Shown: positions 9,730 through 18,879, numbered from the stretch's first letter. The stretch: DNA of 64,000 nucleotides from Polyangium sp. 6x1 (GCF_029946515.1 NZ_JARZHH010000032.1:1-64000), one strand, 5' to 3'. Notes: generated by a model not told the origin, from the sequence alone. Translations and numbers: made by a program.

Positions 9730-10198
9730 GCCTCGGGAGCGCGGCGACGTCCCGGGCCGGGCGCTCTTGCACCCATGGTCGTTTCTCGCGGCGGTGGCGC
9801 TCGCGTTCAACGTCTTCTGGCTGCGACGCAGGCATCCGGGGGTGGTGAGCGGCAAGCTCTCGGATCTCGCGATCTGCTTTCTCTTGCCGGTGTTCCTGGT
9901 GGCCGCGGCGGAGTGGCTGCTCACGATCGCGCGGCTGTGCGGTGCCCGCGTGGGGCTGCGCGTGGGACGCCGTGGAATCTGGCTCTCGTGCGGCGTGAGC
10001 GTGGCGTACTTCGCGCTGCTGAAGACGTGGCCTGCGTTCACGGGCGTGCACCGGGCGCTCCTCGGGGTGCTGGATGCGCCGTTCGGCGGGGCGAGGTCGT
10101 TCCGGAACCTGGCGGATCCGACGGATCTGCTGGCGCTCGTGATGGTGCCGCTCAGCGCGTGGCATCTCTCACGGTTTGTCGAACGTGACGACGTCTAG
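9719..10198 (+). CDS. Conserved four-helix membrane protein (GKLSD motif)
   Basis: A 159-residue inner-membrane protein starting at GTG 9719, inside the end of the preceding gene. It has about four hydrophobic segments: SFLAAVALAFNVFW, DLAICFLLPVFLVAAAEWLL, IWLSCGVSVAYFALL and a C-terminal one. The segment HPGVVSGKLSDLA resembles a motif seen in small conserved myxobacterial membrane proteins of unknown role. Overlap with the spermidine-synthase-like gene and 39-bp spacing to selB suggest one transcript. No function is proposed. Confidence 0.75.
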   Translation: MRSEPRERGDVPGRALLHPWSFLAAVALAFNVFWLRRRHPGVVSGKLSDLAICFLLPVFLVAAAEWLLTIARLCGARVGLRVGRRGIWLSCGVSVAYFALLKTWPAFTGVHRALLGVLDAPFGGARSFRNLADPTDLLALVMVPLSAWHLSRFVERDDV

Positions 10199-10237
10199 CG
10201 TTGTCGCGTCCGCTTCGATTCGCGCTACCCTCGCGCC

Positions 10238-12208
10238 GTGCGCCGCTTCGTCCTCGGCACCGCGGGTCACGTCGACCACGGCAAGACCACGCTCGTCCGC
10301 GCCCTGACGGGCATCGACACCGATCGCCTGCCCGAGGAGAAGCGTCGCGGCATCACGATCGAGCTCGGCTTCGCGCCGTGGAGCCTCGGCGCGGGGGGCG
10401 CCCCGGGCGAAGACAACGTCGAGGTCAGCATCATCGACGTGCCCGGCCACCGCCGCCTCGTGCACACCATGATCGCCGGCGCGATCGGCATGGAGGTCGT
10501 GATGCTCGTCGTCGCGGCGGACGAGGGCGTCATGCCGCAGACCCGCGAGCACGTCGCCGCCTGCGAGCTGCTCGGCATTCGCCGCGCCGTCGTGGTCGTG
10601 ACGAAGATGGATCGCGTGGGCGAGGAGCTCGCGCGCCTCGCCGGCGACGAGGCCGTGGAGCTGCTCGCGGGCCGCATGCAGGCCGAGGTCGTGCTCTGCT
10701 CCGCGCGCACGGGCGAGGGCCTCGACGCCGTCCGCGACGCCGTCCGTCGCGCCCTGACCGCGCTCCCGCCGCCCGCCGCCGCGCCGCGCGCGCGCCTCGG
10801 CGTCGACCGCGTCTTCTCCGTGCGTGGCGCAGGCACCGTCGTCACGGGCACCCTCGTCGAAGGCAAGATCCCGCTCGGCGCGCCGCTCTACGTCGTCGGC
10901 ACCGGCCGCGCGGGCGAGCGCAGCGCCGAGGGCGAGGTCCACAAGACGAGCGCGCGTGGCCTGCACGTGCACGATCGCGCCGTCGACGTCGCCGAGGCGC
11001 CGACCCGCCTCGCCTTGAACCTCGCGGGTTTGCCGCTCGAATCCGTGCACCGCGGCGACCTCGTCACCGACGATCCCAGCATCGTCCCCACGCGCCGCAT
11101 CGACGTCTCCCTCCGCGCCACGGCCCCCGTGCGCAGCGGCATGAGCGTCTCGGTGTACATCGGCACCGCGCGCTCCTCGGGCAAGCTCGATCTGCTCGGC
11201 GAACCCCTCGAAGACGGCCGCCGCCTCGCGCGGCTCCGCCTCGCCGACGCGCTCGCCGTGGTCGGCGGGGATCGGTTCGTCCTGCGCGGCTCGGACGTCG
11301 ACGGCCCTGCGGGCGCCGTGCTCGGCGGCGGCGAGGTCCTCGACGCGCGCCCGCCGCCGAGCCTCCGCAAGCGTGGCCGCGCCGCGCGCCTCGCCGTCCT
11401 CGAAGCCCTCTTCGTCTCGCGCGACGCGCAAGCGGTCATGCGCGCGCTCGCCCTCGAATCCTCGCCGCGCCCGCTCCTCCGGGACGTCTTGCCCTCGCGC
11501 TTCTCCTTGCCCGCGGCCGAGCTCGAACGTGCGGCCGACAAGCTCGGCGACAAGGGCGAGCTCGCGCGCATCAAGCGCATCGGCTGGGTGCCGCGGACGG
11601 CCCTCGTCGAGCTCGCCGTGGAGGCGCGTGGCCTCGTCGCCGCGCATCAGAAGAAGAACCCGCTCGATCGCGGCATGGTCCTCGAAACCTTGCGCGCGCG
11701 CCTCGCGGAGCGGGCCGGGGCCGAGGCGGCCGACGAGATCATCAAGCTCGCCGCCTCGAAGAGCGGCAGCGTCGCGGGCGAGCCCATCGTCGTCGAGGGC
11801 GACGTGGTGCGCGCGCCTCAGATCACGGCTGCGTCGGCCTCGGGCGCGCTCGGCGCGCTCGGCGCGGCGCTCACGGCGCTGGAGAAGGCCGAGCTCAAGG
11901 GTTTGACCGAGTTCGGCGTCAAGGAAGCCTCGGGCGCTTCGCCGAAGGAAGTGAAGGCGATCCTCGCGAAGCTCGTGCGCGAGGGACACGCGATTCACGC
12001 GGGCGAGCTCTGGTTTTTCCGGGCCGGCATCGACGCGCTCCGCGCGAAAGTGAAAGAGCACCTCGACAAACACGGCCGCATGTCGATCGCCGATTTCAAA
12101 GATCTTTCGGGCCTCGGACGGCGGCAGGCGATCCCGCTGCTCGAGTTGTTCGACCGGGAGGGCGTCACGCGGCGCGAGGCCGATGACAGCCGGGTGAGGG
12201 GGAAATGA
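10238..12208 (+). CDS. selB: Selenocysteine-specific translation elongation factor SelB
   Basis: A 656-residue GTPase that delivers Sec-tRNA(Sec) to UGA codons carrying a SECIS element. The EF-Tu-like GTPase comes first: G1 GHVDHGKT (10-17), RGITIELGF switch I, G3 DVPGH (67-71), G4 TKMD (122-125). Beta-barrel domains follow to about 340, and then the winged-helix repeats that bind SECIS RNA (about 370-650). Length matches bacterial SelB (about 610-640). The start is GTG 10238 at the GTPase N-terminus. It lies 3 kb from tRNA-Sec, and its stop overlaps the start of the arsenate-reductase-like gene (ATGA). Confidence 0.96.
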   Translation: MRRFVLGTAGHVDHGKTTLVRALTGIDTDRLPEEKRRGITIELGFAPWSLGAGGAPGEDNVEVSIIDVPGHRRLVHTMIAGAIGMEVVMLVVAADEGVMPQTREHVAACELLGIRRAVVVVTKMDRVGEELARLAGDEAVELLAGRMQAEVVLCSARTGEGLDAVRDAVRRALTALPPPAAAPRARLGVDRVFSVRGAGTVVTGTLVEGKIPLGAPLYVVGTGRAGERSAEGEVHKTSARGLHVHDRAVDVAEAPTRLALNLAGLPLESVHRGDLVTDDPSIVPTRRIDVSLRATAPVRSGMSVSVYIGTARSSGKLDLLGEPLEDGRRLARLRLADALAVVGGDRFVLRGSDVDGPAGAVLGGGEVLDARPPPSLRKRGRAARLAVLEALFVSRDAQAVMRALALESSPRPLLRDVLPSRFSLPAAELERAADKLGDKGELARIKRIGWVPRTALVELAVEARGLVAAHQKKNPLDRGMVLETLRARLAERAGAEAADEIIKLAASKSGSVAGEPIVVEGDVVRAPQITAASASGALGALGAALTALEKAELKGLTEFGVKEASGASPKEVKAILAKLVREGHAIHAGELWFFRAGIDALRAKVKEHLDKHGRMSIADFKDLSGLGRRQAIPLLELFDREGVTRREADDSRVRGK

Positions 12209-12645
12209 CGTTCCGACGGCCCAAGATGCGATCCATCGTTTTCTTGTGCGTACGAAACTCCGCGCGCAGCCAGATGGCCGAGGGGCTCGGTCGGGCCATC
12301 TTCGGCGGCGACGTCCGCGTCCAGAGCGCGGGCAGCGAGCCCTCGCACGTGAGCCCGTGGGCGGTCGAGGTTTGTCGGGAGATCGGGATCGACCTCGGCG
12401 GACACACCTCGAAATTCGTGGGCACGATCGATCCCGACTCCGTGGACACGGTGATCCGCCTCTGCGACGAGGAGGTCTGTCCGGCGGCCTTGAGCGACAA
12501 GCAGCACTATTACGTGCCCATCGAGGATCCCGCGAGCGACGATCCGAGCCTCGGCCGTGAGCAGATGCTCGCGCGATTCCGCCGCGCGCGGGACGAGATC
12601 AAGACGCAGCTCGAGTCCCTCGCGGCGCTCCTCGACCGGACCTGA
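12205..12645 (+). CDS. Low-molecular-weight phosphatase / arsenate reductase-like protein
   Basis: A 146-residue protein of the LMW-PTP/ArsC fold. The signature loop CVRNSARS (Cys15-x5-Arg21) binds phosphate or arsenate. A downstream Cys pair, Cys87 and Cys92 (LCDEEVCP), resembles the redox Cys pair of thioredoxin-coupled arsenate reductases, though the spacing is shorter than the usual six residues. Arsenate reduction is therefore the likeliest role, and protein tyrosine phosphatase the alternative. The catalytic Cys is coded TGC, not TGA, so it is not a selenoprotein despite its overlap with selB. The 3' end overlaps the convergent FG-GAP gene by 47 bp. Confidence 0.85.
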   Translation: MTFRRPKMRSIVFLCVRNSARSQMAEGLGRAIFGGDVRVQSAGSEPSHVSPWAVEVCREIGIDLGGHTSKFVGTIDPDSVDTVIRLCDEEVCPAALSDKQHYYVPIEDPASDDPSLGREQMLARFRRARDEIKTQLESLAALLDRT

Positions 12646-14401
12646 ATTGCCCTCCGAGCGCGGCCGCGAGGAGCGCCAGGAAAAACCAGTCGGCGGGCTC
12701 GCCTGTGCCGCGGCTCATCTGACAAGCGCCGCCGGAGAGGCGGACGCCTTCGTCGGCGGGGACATCTGCATCTGCCTCCGCATCCGCGGCCGCATCCGCA
12801 TCCGCCCCGGCATCCGCATCCGCCTCGGCATCTGCGTCCGCGCCCGCGTCCGCCACCGTCATGCATTGACCGTCCGTGCACGTGCCCCCGCCGCAATCTT
12901 TGGGCGCTCCACTCGTGCATACGCCTTCCGCGCAGGTATCGCCGACCGTACACGCGTCGCCGTCGTCACACGCCGTCCCCGTCAGCAGCGTACACGCCCC
13001 ATCCGCGCTCGCGCCCGCGGCCACCGAGCACGCGTCGCACGCGCCGAGATCACACGCGCTGTCGCAGCACACGCCATCCACGCAGAACCCGCTCGCACAC
13101 GACGCGGCCGTCGCGCAGGCCTCCCCCGCTTCGTTTTTCAGGACGAACACATACGCCGACCCCGCATTCGTCCCGGCGTCGTCCTCCAGGTACGCGCCCA
13201 CGATCGCCGTCTCCCCTTCGATCGCCGCCGAGATCCCGAATGCGTCGCCCGCCGTCCCGTCGCCCGCCACGAGCAGGAGCCCCTCGGACCAGCCGGGCCC
13301 GCTCGCCGTGAACACGTACGCCGCGCCCGCATTCGATCCTTTCGTATCGTCGAGCAGCGCGCCCAGGATCACCCGGCCCTGCGTGATGGCCACGCTCGTC
13401 CCCAGCCGATCGTCCGACCCGAGCCCCGCCGGCACGAGCTTCCCCGCCTCCGCCCACGTGAGCCCGACGCGCGCGAATGCATACCCCGCCCCCGCGTCGC
13501 CTCCCGCCGCATTCGCGAGCGGCGCGCCCACGATCGCCGTGTCCCCCTCGATCGCCACCGCCGAACCAAACGCGTCCCCCGCTTGCCCGTCCCCCGCGAC
13601 GAACTTCTTTTGCTGGCTCCACACCGGACCAGCGCCCACGAACACATACGCCGCGCCCGCGCCCGCCCCCGCGTCGTCCTCCCCCGGCGCGCCTGCAATC
13701 ACGGTCTGCCCGGAAAAACCAACCGACGCCCCCAGCTCATCTCCCGCCTGCCCGTCCGCCGCGAGGAGCTTCTTCTGCTGCGTGAATACGCCCCCCTTCT
13801 CGCCGAATACATACACCGCCCCCGCGTCCGCGCCTTTCGTACCCTCGGCCGGCGCCCCCGCGACGAGCGTCCCGCCCGCAAAGGCGACCGCCTGGCCCAT
13901 CGTATCGCCCGACGTCCCGTCGCTCGCGAACACCTTTTGCTGCTCCGTCCAAACGCCGTTCGTCCGGACGAACACATACACCGCGCCCGACGCCGACATC
14001 GCGCCGTCGGCCTTCGGCGAGCCCACGACGGCGACATCCCCATCGACGGCGACGTCGAACCCGAACCATTGCCCCGGCCCGCCATCACTCGCCACGAGCT
14101 TTTGCTCGAACCCCCAAGCCCCATTCGTCCGAACGAACACGTACGCCGCACCCGCATCCGTGCCCGTCGTGTCCTCGTCAGGCGCGCCGACGATCGCCGT
14201 GTCCCCCGAGAGCGCCACGGAGCGCCCAAAGAAGTCGCTCGGAGCACCATCAGGCGCCGTGAGCTCGATCTCCTCGGTCGCGACGAGCGCCGCAGAGCTT
14301 CGAGCGACAAGCTCCGGCATCCGAGCCCCAAGATCACAAGCGGCAAGGGGCAGGAGCACGGCGAGCCAAGCAGAGGTCTTCGGGCAGGGCGCCTTGGGCA
14401 T
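12599..14401 (-). CDS. FG-GAP repeat lipoprotein with C-terminal sorting-like tail
   Basis: A 600-residue surface protein. The lipobox LPLAAC near residue 20 predicts a lipoprotein. Residues about 45-440 are seven or so integrin-like FG-GAP repeats, each with FG-x-SVA, GDTAIVGAP and GAAYVF, expected to fold as a beta-propeller. A Cys-rich region (GEACATAASCASGFC type, about 440-520) follows, then an Asp/Ala repeat (about 535-565). The tail, GACQMSRGTG plus the hydrophobic WFFLALLAAALGG and then Arg residues, resembles the myxobacterial MYXO-CTERM sorting signal. The start is set at MPKAPC since the lipobox then lies at normal distance. Confidence 0.88.
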   Translation of the reverse strand: MPKAPCPKTSAWLAVLLPLAACDLGARMPELVARSSAALVATEEIELTAPDGAPSDFFGRSVALSGDTAIVGAPDEDTTGTDAGAAYVFVRTNGAWGFEQKLVASDGGPGQWFGFDVAVDGDVAVVGSPKADGAMSASGAVYVFVRTNGVWTEQQKVFASDGTSGDTMGQAVAFAGGTLVAGAPAEGTKGADAGAVYVFGEKGGVFTQQKKLLAADGQAGDELGASVGFSGQTVIAGAPGEDDAGAGAGAAYVFVGAGPVWSQQKKFVAGDGQAGDAFGSAVAIEGDTAIVGAPLANAAGGDAGAGYAFARVGLTWAEAGKLVPAGLGSDDRLGTSVAITQGRVILGALLDDTKGSNAGAAYVFTASGPGWSEGLLLVAGDGTAGDAFGISAAIEGETAIVGAYLEDDAGTNAGSAYVFVLKNEAGEACATAASCASGFCVDGVCCDSACDLGACDACSVAAGASADGACTLLTGTACDDGDACTVGDTCAEGVCTSGAPKDCGGGTCTDGQCMTVADAGADADAEADADAGADADAAADAEADADVPADEGVRLSGGACQMSRGTGEPADWFFLALLAAALGGQFRSGRGAPRGTRAAS

Positions 14402-14496
14402 GTGGGCCGGTATCGTATCGCCCCTGCACGGGAAGGTCGTGGACAATGCCGCCTCGGGCGTGCGAAGGTCGCTGCCCGAAAGAAAGGGAGGTCATC

Positions 14497-15030
14497 ATGG
14501 CGGAAGTGAAGCGGCTGGGAAGCCTGGGGAACGTCGCAGCAGTGCAAGAGGCACTCTCGCAGGCAGAGGCCTACAAGGAAATGCTCGAGCGCGAGGCCGC
14601 CGCGAAGGCCGAAGCCGAAGCCCAGCACGCCGCCGCAGAGGCGCACATCGGCAGCCAGATCGGCGCCCTCGTCGAGGCCGCCTACCTGGTCGCATCCGCG
14701 GACGGCCGTTACACGAGCAGCGAATCCGAGCGTCTCGTCGATCGCGTCGGCGCACTCACGGAGAACAAGTTCGCCGCCGACCAGCTCGCCGCCATGGCCA
14801 ACGAAGCCCAAGGCCGCGCCTCCGAAGGCATCGACGCCCGCGCCCACGCCATCGCCGAGATCCTCCCCGACCCGGAGCTCCGCCGCGCAACCCTGCTCGT
14901 CGCCTCCGCCGTCGCATGGCTCGACGGCGGCGTCGGCCAGAAGGAAGGCCTCGCACTCCAGTCCCTCGCCCGCGCCTTCGGCTTCTCGATCGACGAGCTG
15001 CACAAGATCATGAGCAAGGCCCACGGCTGA
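14497..15030 (+). CDS. TerB-like helical protein
   Basis: A 177-residue soluble protein. Residues 1-60 are a Glu/Ala/Lys coiled-coil segment. Residues about 50-175 match the TerB-like all-helical fold (acidic helices VEAAYLVASADGRYTSSE and FGFSIDELHKIMSK), a family linked to tellurite resistance and envelope stress, often with unknown partners. A strong ribosome-binding site (AAAGGGAGG) 6 nt upstream fixes the ATG at 14497; an open frame starting at 14446 is less likely. It stands alone, divergent from the FG-GAP gene, with a repeat element downstream. Confidence 0.8.
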   Translation: MAEVKRLGSLGNVAAVQEALSQAEAYKEMLEREAAAKAEAEAQHAAAEAHIGSQIGALVEAAYLVASADGRYTSSESERLVDRVGALTENKFAADQLAAMANEAQGRASEGIDARAHAIAEILPDPELRRATLLVASAVAWLDGGVGQKEGLALQSLARAFGFSIDELHKIMSKAHG

Positions 15031-15049
15031 AGCGGTCTCATCGGGGAGG

Positions 15050-15468
15050 CGCCTCGCTGGGGCTTTGCCCCAGGCCCCACCGGGGCTATCCGCCCCTGGA
15101 CCCGGACCAGCGCAAGCGCTGGACTCGTGGTCGATGAACTGCGCGATGCGCAGTTCATCGAACGGGCCAGGTCAAGACCACGGGCGATCCTGCCATCAAG
15201 ACGGTTCGACCGGCAAGGCCCGTCGACGCGTGAAAAGACCTTCGTGGTCTTGCCATCGGCCTGTGGGAAGAACTGCGCATCGCGCAGTTCTTCCCCCTGA
15301 GGTCCAGGGCTGGCCCTGCTAAAGAGGGGGCAAACAGCTTGAAAAACCTTCCCCCGCATCGACTGCGCGAAGCGCAGTCGATGCCCAGAGGTCCAGGGCT
15401 GGCCCTGGTTCGGGTCGAGGGGCGAACAGCCCCCGCGGGGTCCGGGGCAGAGCCCCGGCGCGACGCCG
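15050..15468. repeat. Hairpin-rich dispersed element with two inverted arms
   Basis: Fills the whole 438-bp gap between the TerB-like and cyclase genes. The left arm (about 15053-15170) and the right arm (about 15350-15466, read in reverse) share the same ordered blocks: a CTGGGGC/GCCCCAG-type hairpin, the string CTATCCGCCCCTGGACCCGG or its variant, a CCAG...CTGG hairpin, and a GAACTGCGC/GCGCAGTTC hairpin. The central part holds further GAACTGCGC and CATCGACTGC palindromes. It is MITE-like or REP-like, with no coding potential. Related copies lie at 7.06 and 55.49 kb. Confidence 0.8.
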
Positions 15469-18400
15469 TCAGCCGAACGCTGGCTCGAATGCGGTGGCGC
15501 GCTCGCGGCCCCAGACTTCGCGGCCGGCCCTGCGGGTCTCGTAGAGGCCGAGGGAGGCGACCGGGAAATAGCTCCGGTACAGCGTGTAATGGAGCAGCGC
15601 TGTGCGGAAGAAGATGCCGGCCGGCTCTTCCGTGGGCCACGTGCCGTCGTCGCGTTGGGCGGCGGCGAGGAAGCGCGCGCCGCGATCGATTGCGTCCCAG
15701 TCTGGGTCCTTTGCTTCGAGCAGCGCGGTGATGGCCCAGGCCGTCTGGATCACCTGGCTCCGGTCGTTTTCGCGGTATTGGCCGCGGATTGCGCTTTCGT
15801 GATGCTCGCCCCAGCCGCCGTCGGGGCGCTGCCGTGCTTTGAGCCACGCGCATGCTTTTCGGATGGCGTGGTCGTGTGGCGGCGCGCCGGCTGCGAGCAG
15901 GCCGCGCACGCCGAACATCGTGCCATAGATGAAGCACACGCCCCAGGCTGCTGGGAACGAGCCGTCTGCGCGCTGGAGGGCTCGCAGGCTCGCGGCGGCT
16001 CTGCGGATTGCGGTGTCGACCTCGCTCCGCAGGATCTCCGGGTGGTGCTTCTGGAATGCTGCGAGCGCTGCGATGCATGAGGCCGTGCATTCGACGTAGG
16101 CTGCTTCGCTCATCGAATCGCCGAACATCTCTGCGGGGTTCAGCCATTCGAGGGGCATCCTCGTCCGCCGCGCCTCGTAGCTGCCGAACGAGCCGTCCGG
16201 GTTTTGGCAGCGGAGCACGAACCGCGCTGCTGCTGCCATGTCCTCGGCCGAGGCCCGCGGGTGCGGTGATTCCAGCCGCGCGAGCATCGCTTCGGCCGTG
16301 CAATCGCTCACTGGCCAGCCGTGCCAGACGCCGGCGAAGCAATACCCGCCGCGTGGATCGAGCCGGTCGTGCGCTGCGGCGTCTCCGACGGCCTCGCGGA
16401 TCTGTTGCTCCTCCAAGAATCGGTCCGCGCGCGTGAGCGCTTCGGAGACGTCCACGTGCTTCGAGGCGGCCACGAGCGCTTGGGCTGCGAAGGCCGTGTC
16501 CCAGGTCGCGCTGCGCGCTCCGGCGACGCGCAGGCCGTCGGTGTCGTCCTCCCAGATCCAGCCCTCGAATCGCTCCAGCGCGAGCATCGCGTCCGGGTCG
16601 TTGGGGTCGTTCATCCAGAGCGCCAGGATTCCGAGCAGCCCGCTCACGGGCGACAACGCCGTGTGCCCGCTCGCGCGCAGATCGTAACGCACCTCCTCGC
16701 GGAGCGCCGAGAGCAGGCCTGCGCGTGATTTCTGCGTGCGGACCCGATCGACGACCTCGAACGCTTGATACGCGAATTCGACGGCCAGGCTCGGCGGCGT
16801 CTGGAGCTCTGCCGCGCGCCGCTGCCGCCGCGCCGCTGCGAAATCGACTGCGCCAAACCCGCCGGGATACAGCTCGTCCTGGAGCGCCCGCGTGAGCGCC
16901 GTCTCGGGCGCGCTCCGCCGCGCGGCGACGAGCAGCGACATGCCGAGGTAGATGTACCGCGTGTGGCAATAGTACTTCGACGGGTGGAGCGCCCACGATC
17001 GGGGCAAGAGCCACGCCTCGGGCAAAATCTTCGGCACGCCCTCCCAGCCATAAAGACCACAGAGCGCGAGCCACACCTTGCCCCAGCTCGGGATCGCCGC
17101 CGCGCCGCCCTCGCTCCGGAGGAACGCGAGTCCCTTCGCGAGCATCGGGTCCTCCGCCGGCACGCCGAGCAGGCGCGCCGCCACGTACACGAGCGTCGTG
17201 ACGAACAGGTAGGGCTGCGACAGCTCGTGCATGCCCCACGTTCCATCGGACAAACGCGTCCGCGCGAACTGGAGCAAGATCCGCTCGCGACGCACCGGAT
17301 CGATCGGCAAGCCCATCACGTGGCACGCCATGACGTACTGGGCCGCGAGCATCGGGTTCCAGATGACCTCGCCCTCCCACGAGCCGTCCTCGGCCTGCTC
17401 GGCCACGAGCGCGCGCACGCCCCGCGCGAGCGCTGTCCGCGGCTCGAGCCGCGCCTTTCCGAGCCGCGTCGCGCGTTCGGCAGCCGGGTGCTCCAGCACC
17501 TCGGCCCGCCCGGCCGAAGCCTTCAGCGCCGCGCCGTATCGATCCTCGGCCGAGCGCGGGAAATCCCGCGTGGGCTCGGCCGGCGTGAGGTGGAGCGTCG
17601 CCCGCATGAGCCAGCGGATGCGCATGCCGAGCTCGCCCGCGACGCCCGCCGCGTGCCGCGGGTCGCGCCGCACCACGCCATCGCGCACGATCGCGCTCGA
17701 CGCCCGGAGCAACGCCTTCAGGAACGATCCGCCGAAATGCAGCGGGTTCGTGTCCTCGCACGAGAGGAAGCCCATCGTGCGCATCCGCTCCGCGGGTTGC
17801 TCCCGCCAGAGATCGTAGATCCCGCTGCGAATCGCCGCCGTCTCGTCCGACGTGTCGGCGAAGACCTCGTAGAGCGCGACGGCGAGCATCTCCGGCGCGC
17901 GGCTCTGGATCGCGCGCTCGCGGCTGTAGGCGCGGAAGCTCTTCGCCTCCGCGAGCGCGATCGCGTCCTGGAAGCCGAGCGTCATGCCGAGCGCCGTGAG
18001 CGGGTGGTGGTGGCCCACCGCGTCGCCCACGAGCGCGAGCCCCTCGCGGCCGTAATCGACGCGCGGCCGGATCTGGTTCGTCGCCCATGAGATCTCGCCG
18101 GACTCGAGCACCTTGCGGAACGCGCCCCGCAGCGCCTCGGGCAGCACGGACGAGAACGCGTCCCAGAGCGTCGCCGCTTTGCTCCGCTGCACGCGCATCG
18201 AGAGGGGCACGTCGAGGCAGAGCCGCACGTGCCGATCGTCGAGCCGATACGCGAGCGCCGGCCCCGGACCGCCGAGGAACACGTGGCCGTGGCCTTCGAG
18301 CGGCATGCGCACGCCTTCGAGCAGGAGCCCCGCCATGCGCGAATACGTCGCTGCGCTCCGGTCGATCGAGAGCGCCGCGTGCGCCACGCCGCTCCGCCCG

Positions 18401-18879
18401 CTCGCGCCCACGACGAGCCCGGCGCGCACCGAGCGCGTCCCGCCGGCCTTTTGCTGGTACGAGAGCGTTTGCTGGACGATGTTCGTCGCGCGCGAGCCGG
18501 GCTGGTAGTCGATGAGCGCCTCGCCCATCACGCGCTCGCGCAGCCGCTCGACGAGCCGGACGTGCTCGATCGCGTGGCCGACGTTGCCGGCGCGATAAGG
18601 CAGCGCGATCGGATTCGTGCCGTCGTCGGGGTACAGGACGAACCCGCGCCCCGTCTCGTGCGTCGCGCCGGCCGGCAGATCCACGCCGATCCCGCGGAGG
18701 ATCTCCACGGCGGGCGGGTGCAGCCATTCACCGGCGAGCCTCTCGACTGCGCGCGGGTTCGATTCGAGCAAAAGCACCTTCGCGCCTCGCTTCGCGAACG
18801 CGAGCGCCGACACGCATCCGACCGGACCTGCGCCGATCACGGCGATGTCGTAGTCGATCCCCTCTGCCTTCCCATTCAT
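15469..18879 (-). CDS. Fused squalene monooxygenase-oxidosqualene cyclase
   Basis: A 1136-residue fusion. Residues 1-430 are an FAD monooxygenase: GAGPVG (16-21), GDA (285-287) and HPLTALGMT (292-300), the squalene-epoxidase signature in shortened form. Residues about 485-1136 are an oxidosqualene cyclase. The proton donor lies in DCTAE (Asp859-Glu863), not the DXDD of hopene cyclases; Cys860 and Cys931 (VECTA), His639 (CHTR), Trp793 (ATWDT), Tyr901 and the WGVCF motif match human lanosterol synthase. QW-type repeats (AEDGSW, RADGSF, RPDGGW, RDDGTW) are present. It would epoxidise squalene and cyclise the epoxide to a sterol skeleton. The homologous activities are separate genes in most sterol-making bacteria. 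A GAGG 8 nt upstream supports the start. The product is uncertain (Gly787, His853, Val857). Confidence 0.93.
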   Translation of the reverse strand: MNGKAEGIDYDIAVIGAGPVGCVSALAFAKRGAKVLLLESNPRAVERLAGEWLHPPAVEILRGIGVDLPAGATHETGRGFVLYPDDGTNPIALPYRAGNVGHAIEHVRLVERLRERVMGEALIDYQPGSRATNIVQQTLSYQQKAGGTRSVRAGLVVGASGRSGVAHAALSIDRSAATYSRMAGLLLEGVRMPLEGHGHVFLGGPGPALAYRLDDRHVRLCLDVPLSMRVQRSKAATLWDAFSSVLPEALRGAFRKVLESGEISWATNQIRPRVDYGREGLALVGDAVGHHHPLTALGMTLGFQDAIALAEAKSFRAYSRERAIQSRAPEMLAVALYEVFADTSDETAAIRSGIYDLWREQPAERMRTMGFLSCEDTNPLHFGGSFLKALLRASSAIVRDGVVRRDPRHAAGVAGELGMRIRWLMRATLHLTPAEPTRDFPRSAEDRYGAALKASAGRAEVLEHPAAERATRLGKARLEPRTALARGVRALVAEQAEDGSWEGEVIWNPMLAAQYVMACHVMGLPIDPVRRERILLQFARTRLSDGTWGMHELSQPYLFVTTLVYVAARLLGVPAEDPMLAKGLAFLRSEGGAAAIPSWGKVWLALCGLYGWEGVPKILPEAWLLPRSWALHPSKYYCHTRYIYLGMSLLVAARRSAPETALTRALQDELYPGGFGAVDFAAARRQRRAAELQTPPSLAVEFAYQAFEVVDRVRTQKSRAGLLSALREEVRYDLRASGHTALSPVSGLLGILALWMNDPNDPDAMLALERFEGWIWEDDTDGLRVAGARSATWDTAFAAQALVAASKHVDVSEALTRADRFLEEQQIREAVGDAAAHDRLDPRGGYCFAGVWHGWPVSDCTAEAMLARLESPHPRASAEDMAAAARFVLRCQNPDGSFGSYEARRTRMPLEWLNPAEMFGDSMSEAAYVECTASCIAALAAFQKHHPEILRSEVDTAIRRAAASLRALQRADGSFPAAWGVCFIYGTMFGVRGLLAAGAPPHDHAIRKACAWLKARQRPDGGWGEHHESAIRGQYRENDRSQVIQTAWAITALLEAKDPDWDAIDRGARFLAAAQRDDGTWPTEEPAGIFFRTALLHYTLYRSYFPVASLGLYETRRAGREVWGRERATAFEPAFG

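Noticed and set aside
12205-12645. A selenoprotein ArsC because of the neighbouring selB
   Set aside because: The active-site codon is TGC (Cys) and there is no in-frame TGA.
15469-18879. A hopene cyclase (SHC) assignment
   Set aside because: DXDD is absent; DCTAE and Cys931 point to an oxidosqualene cyclase.
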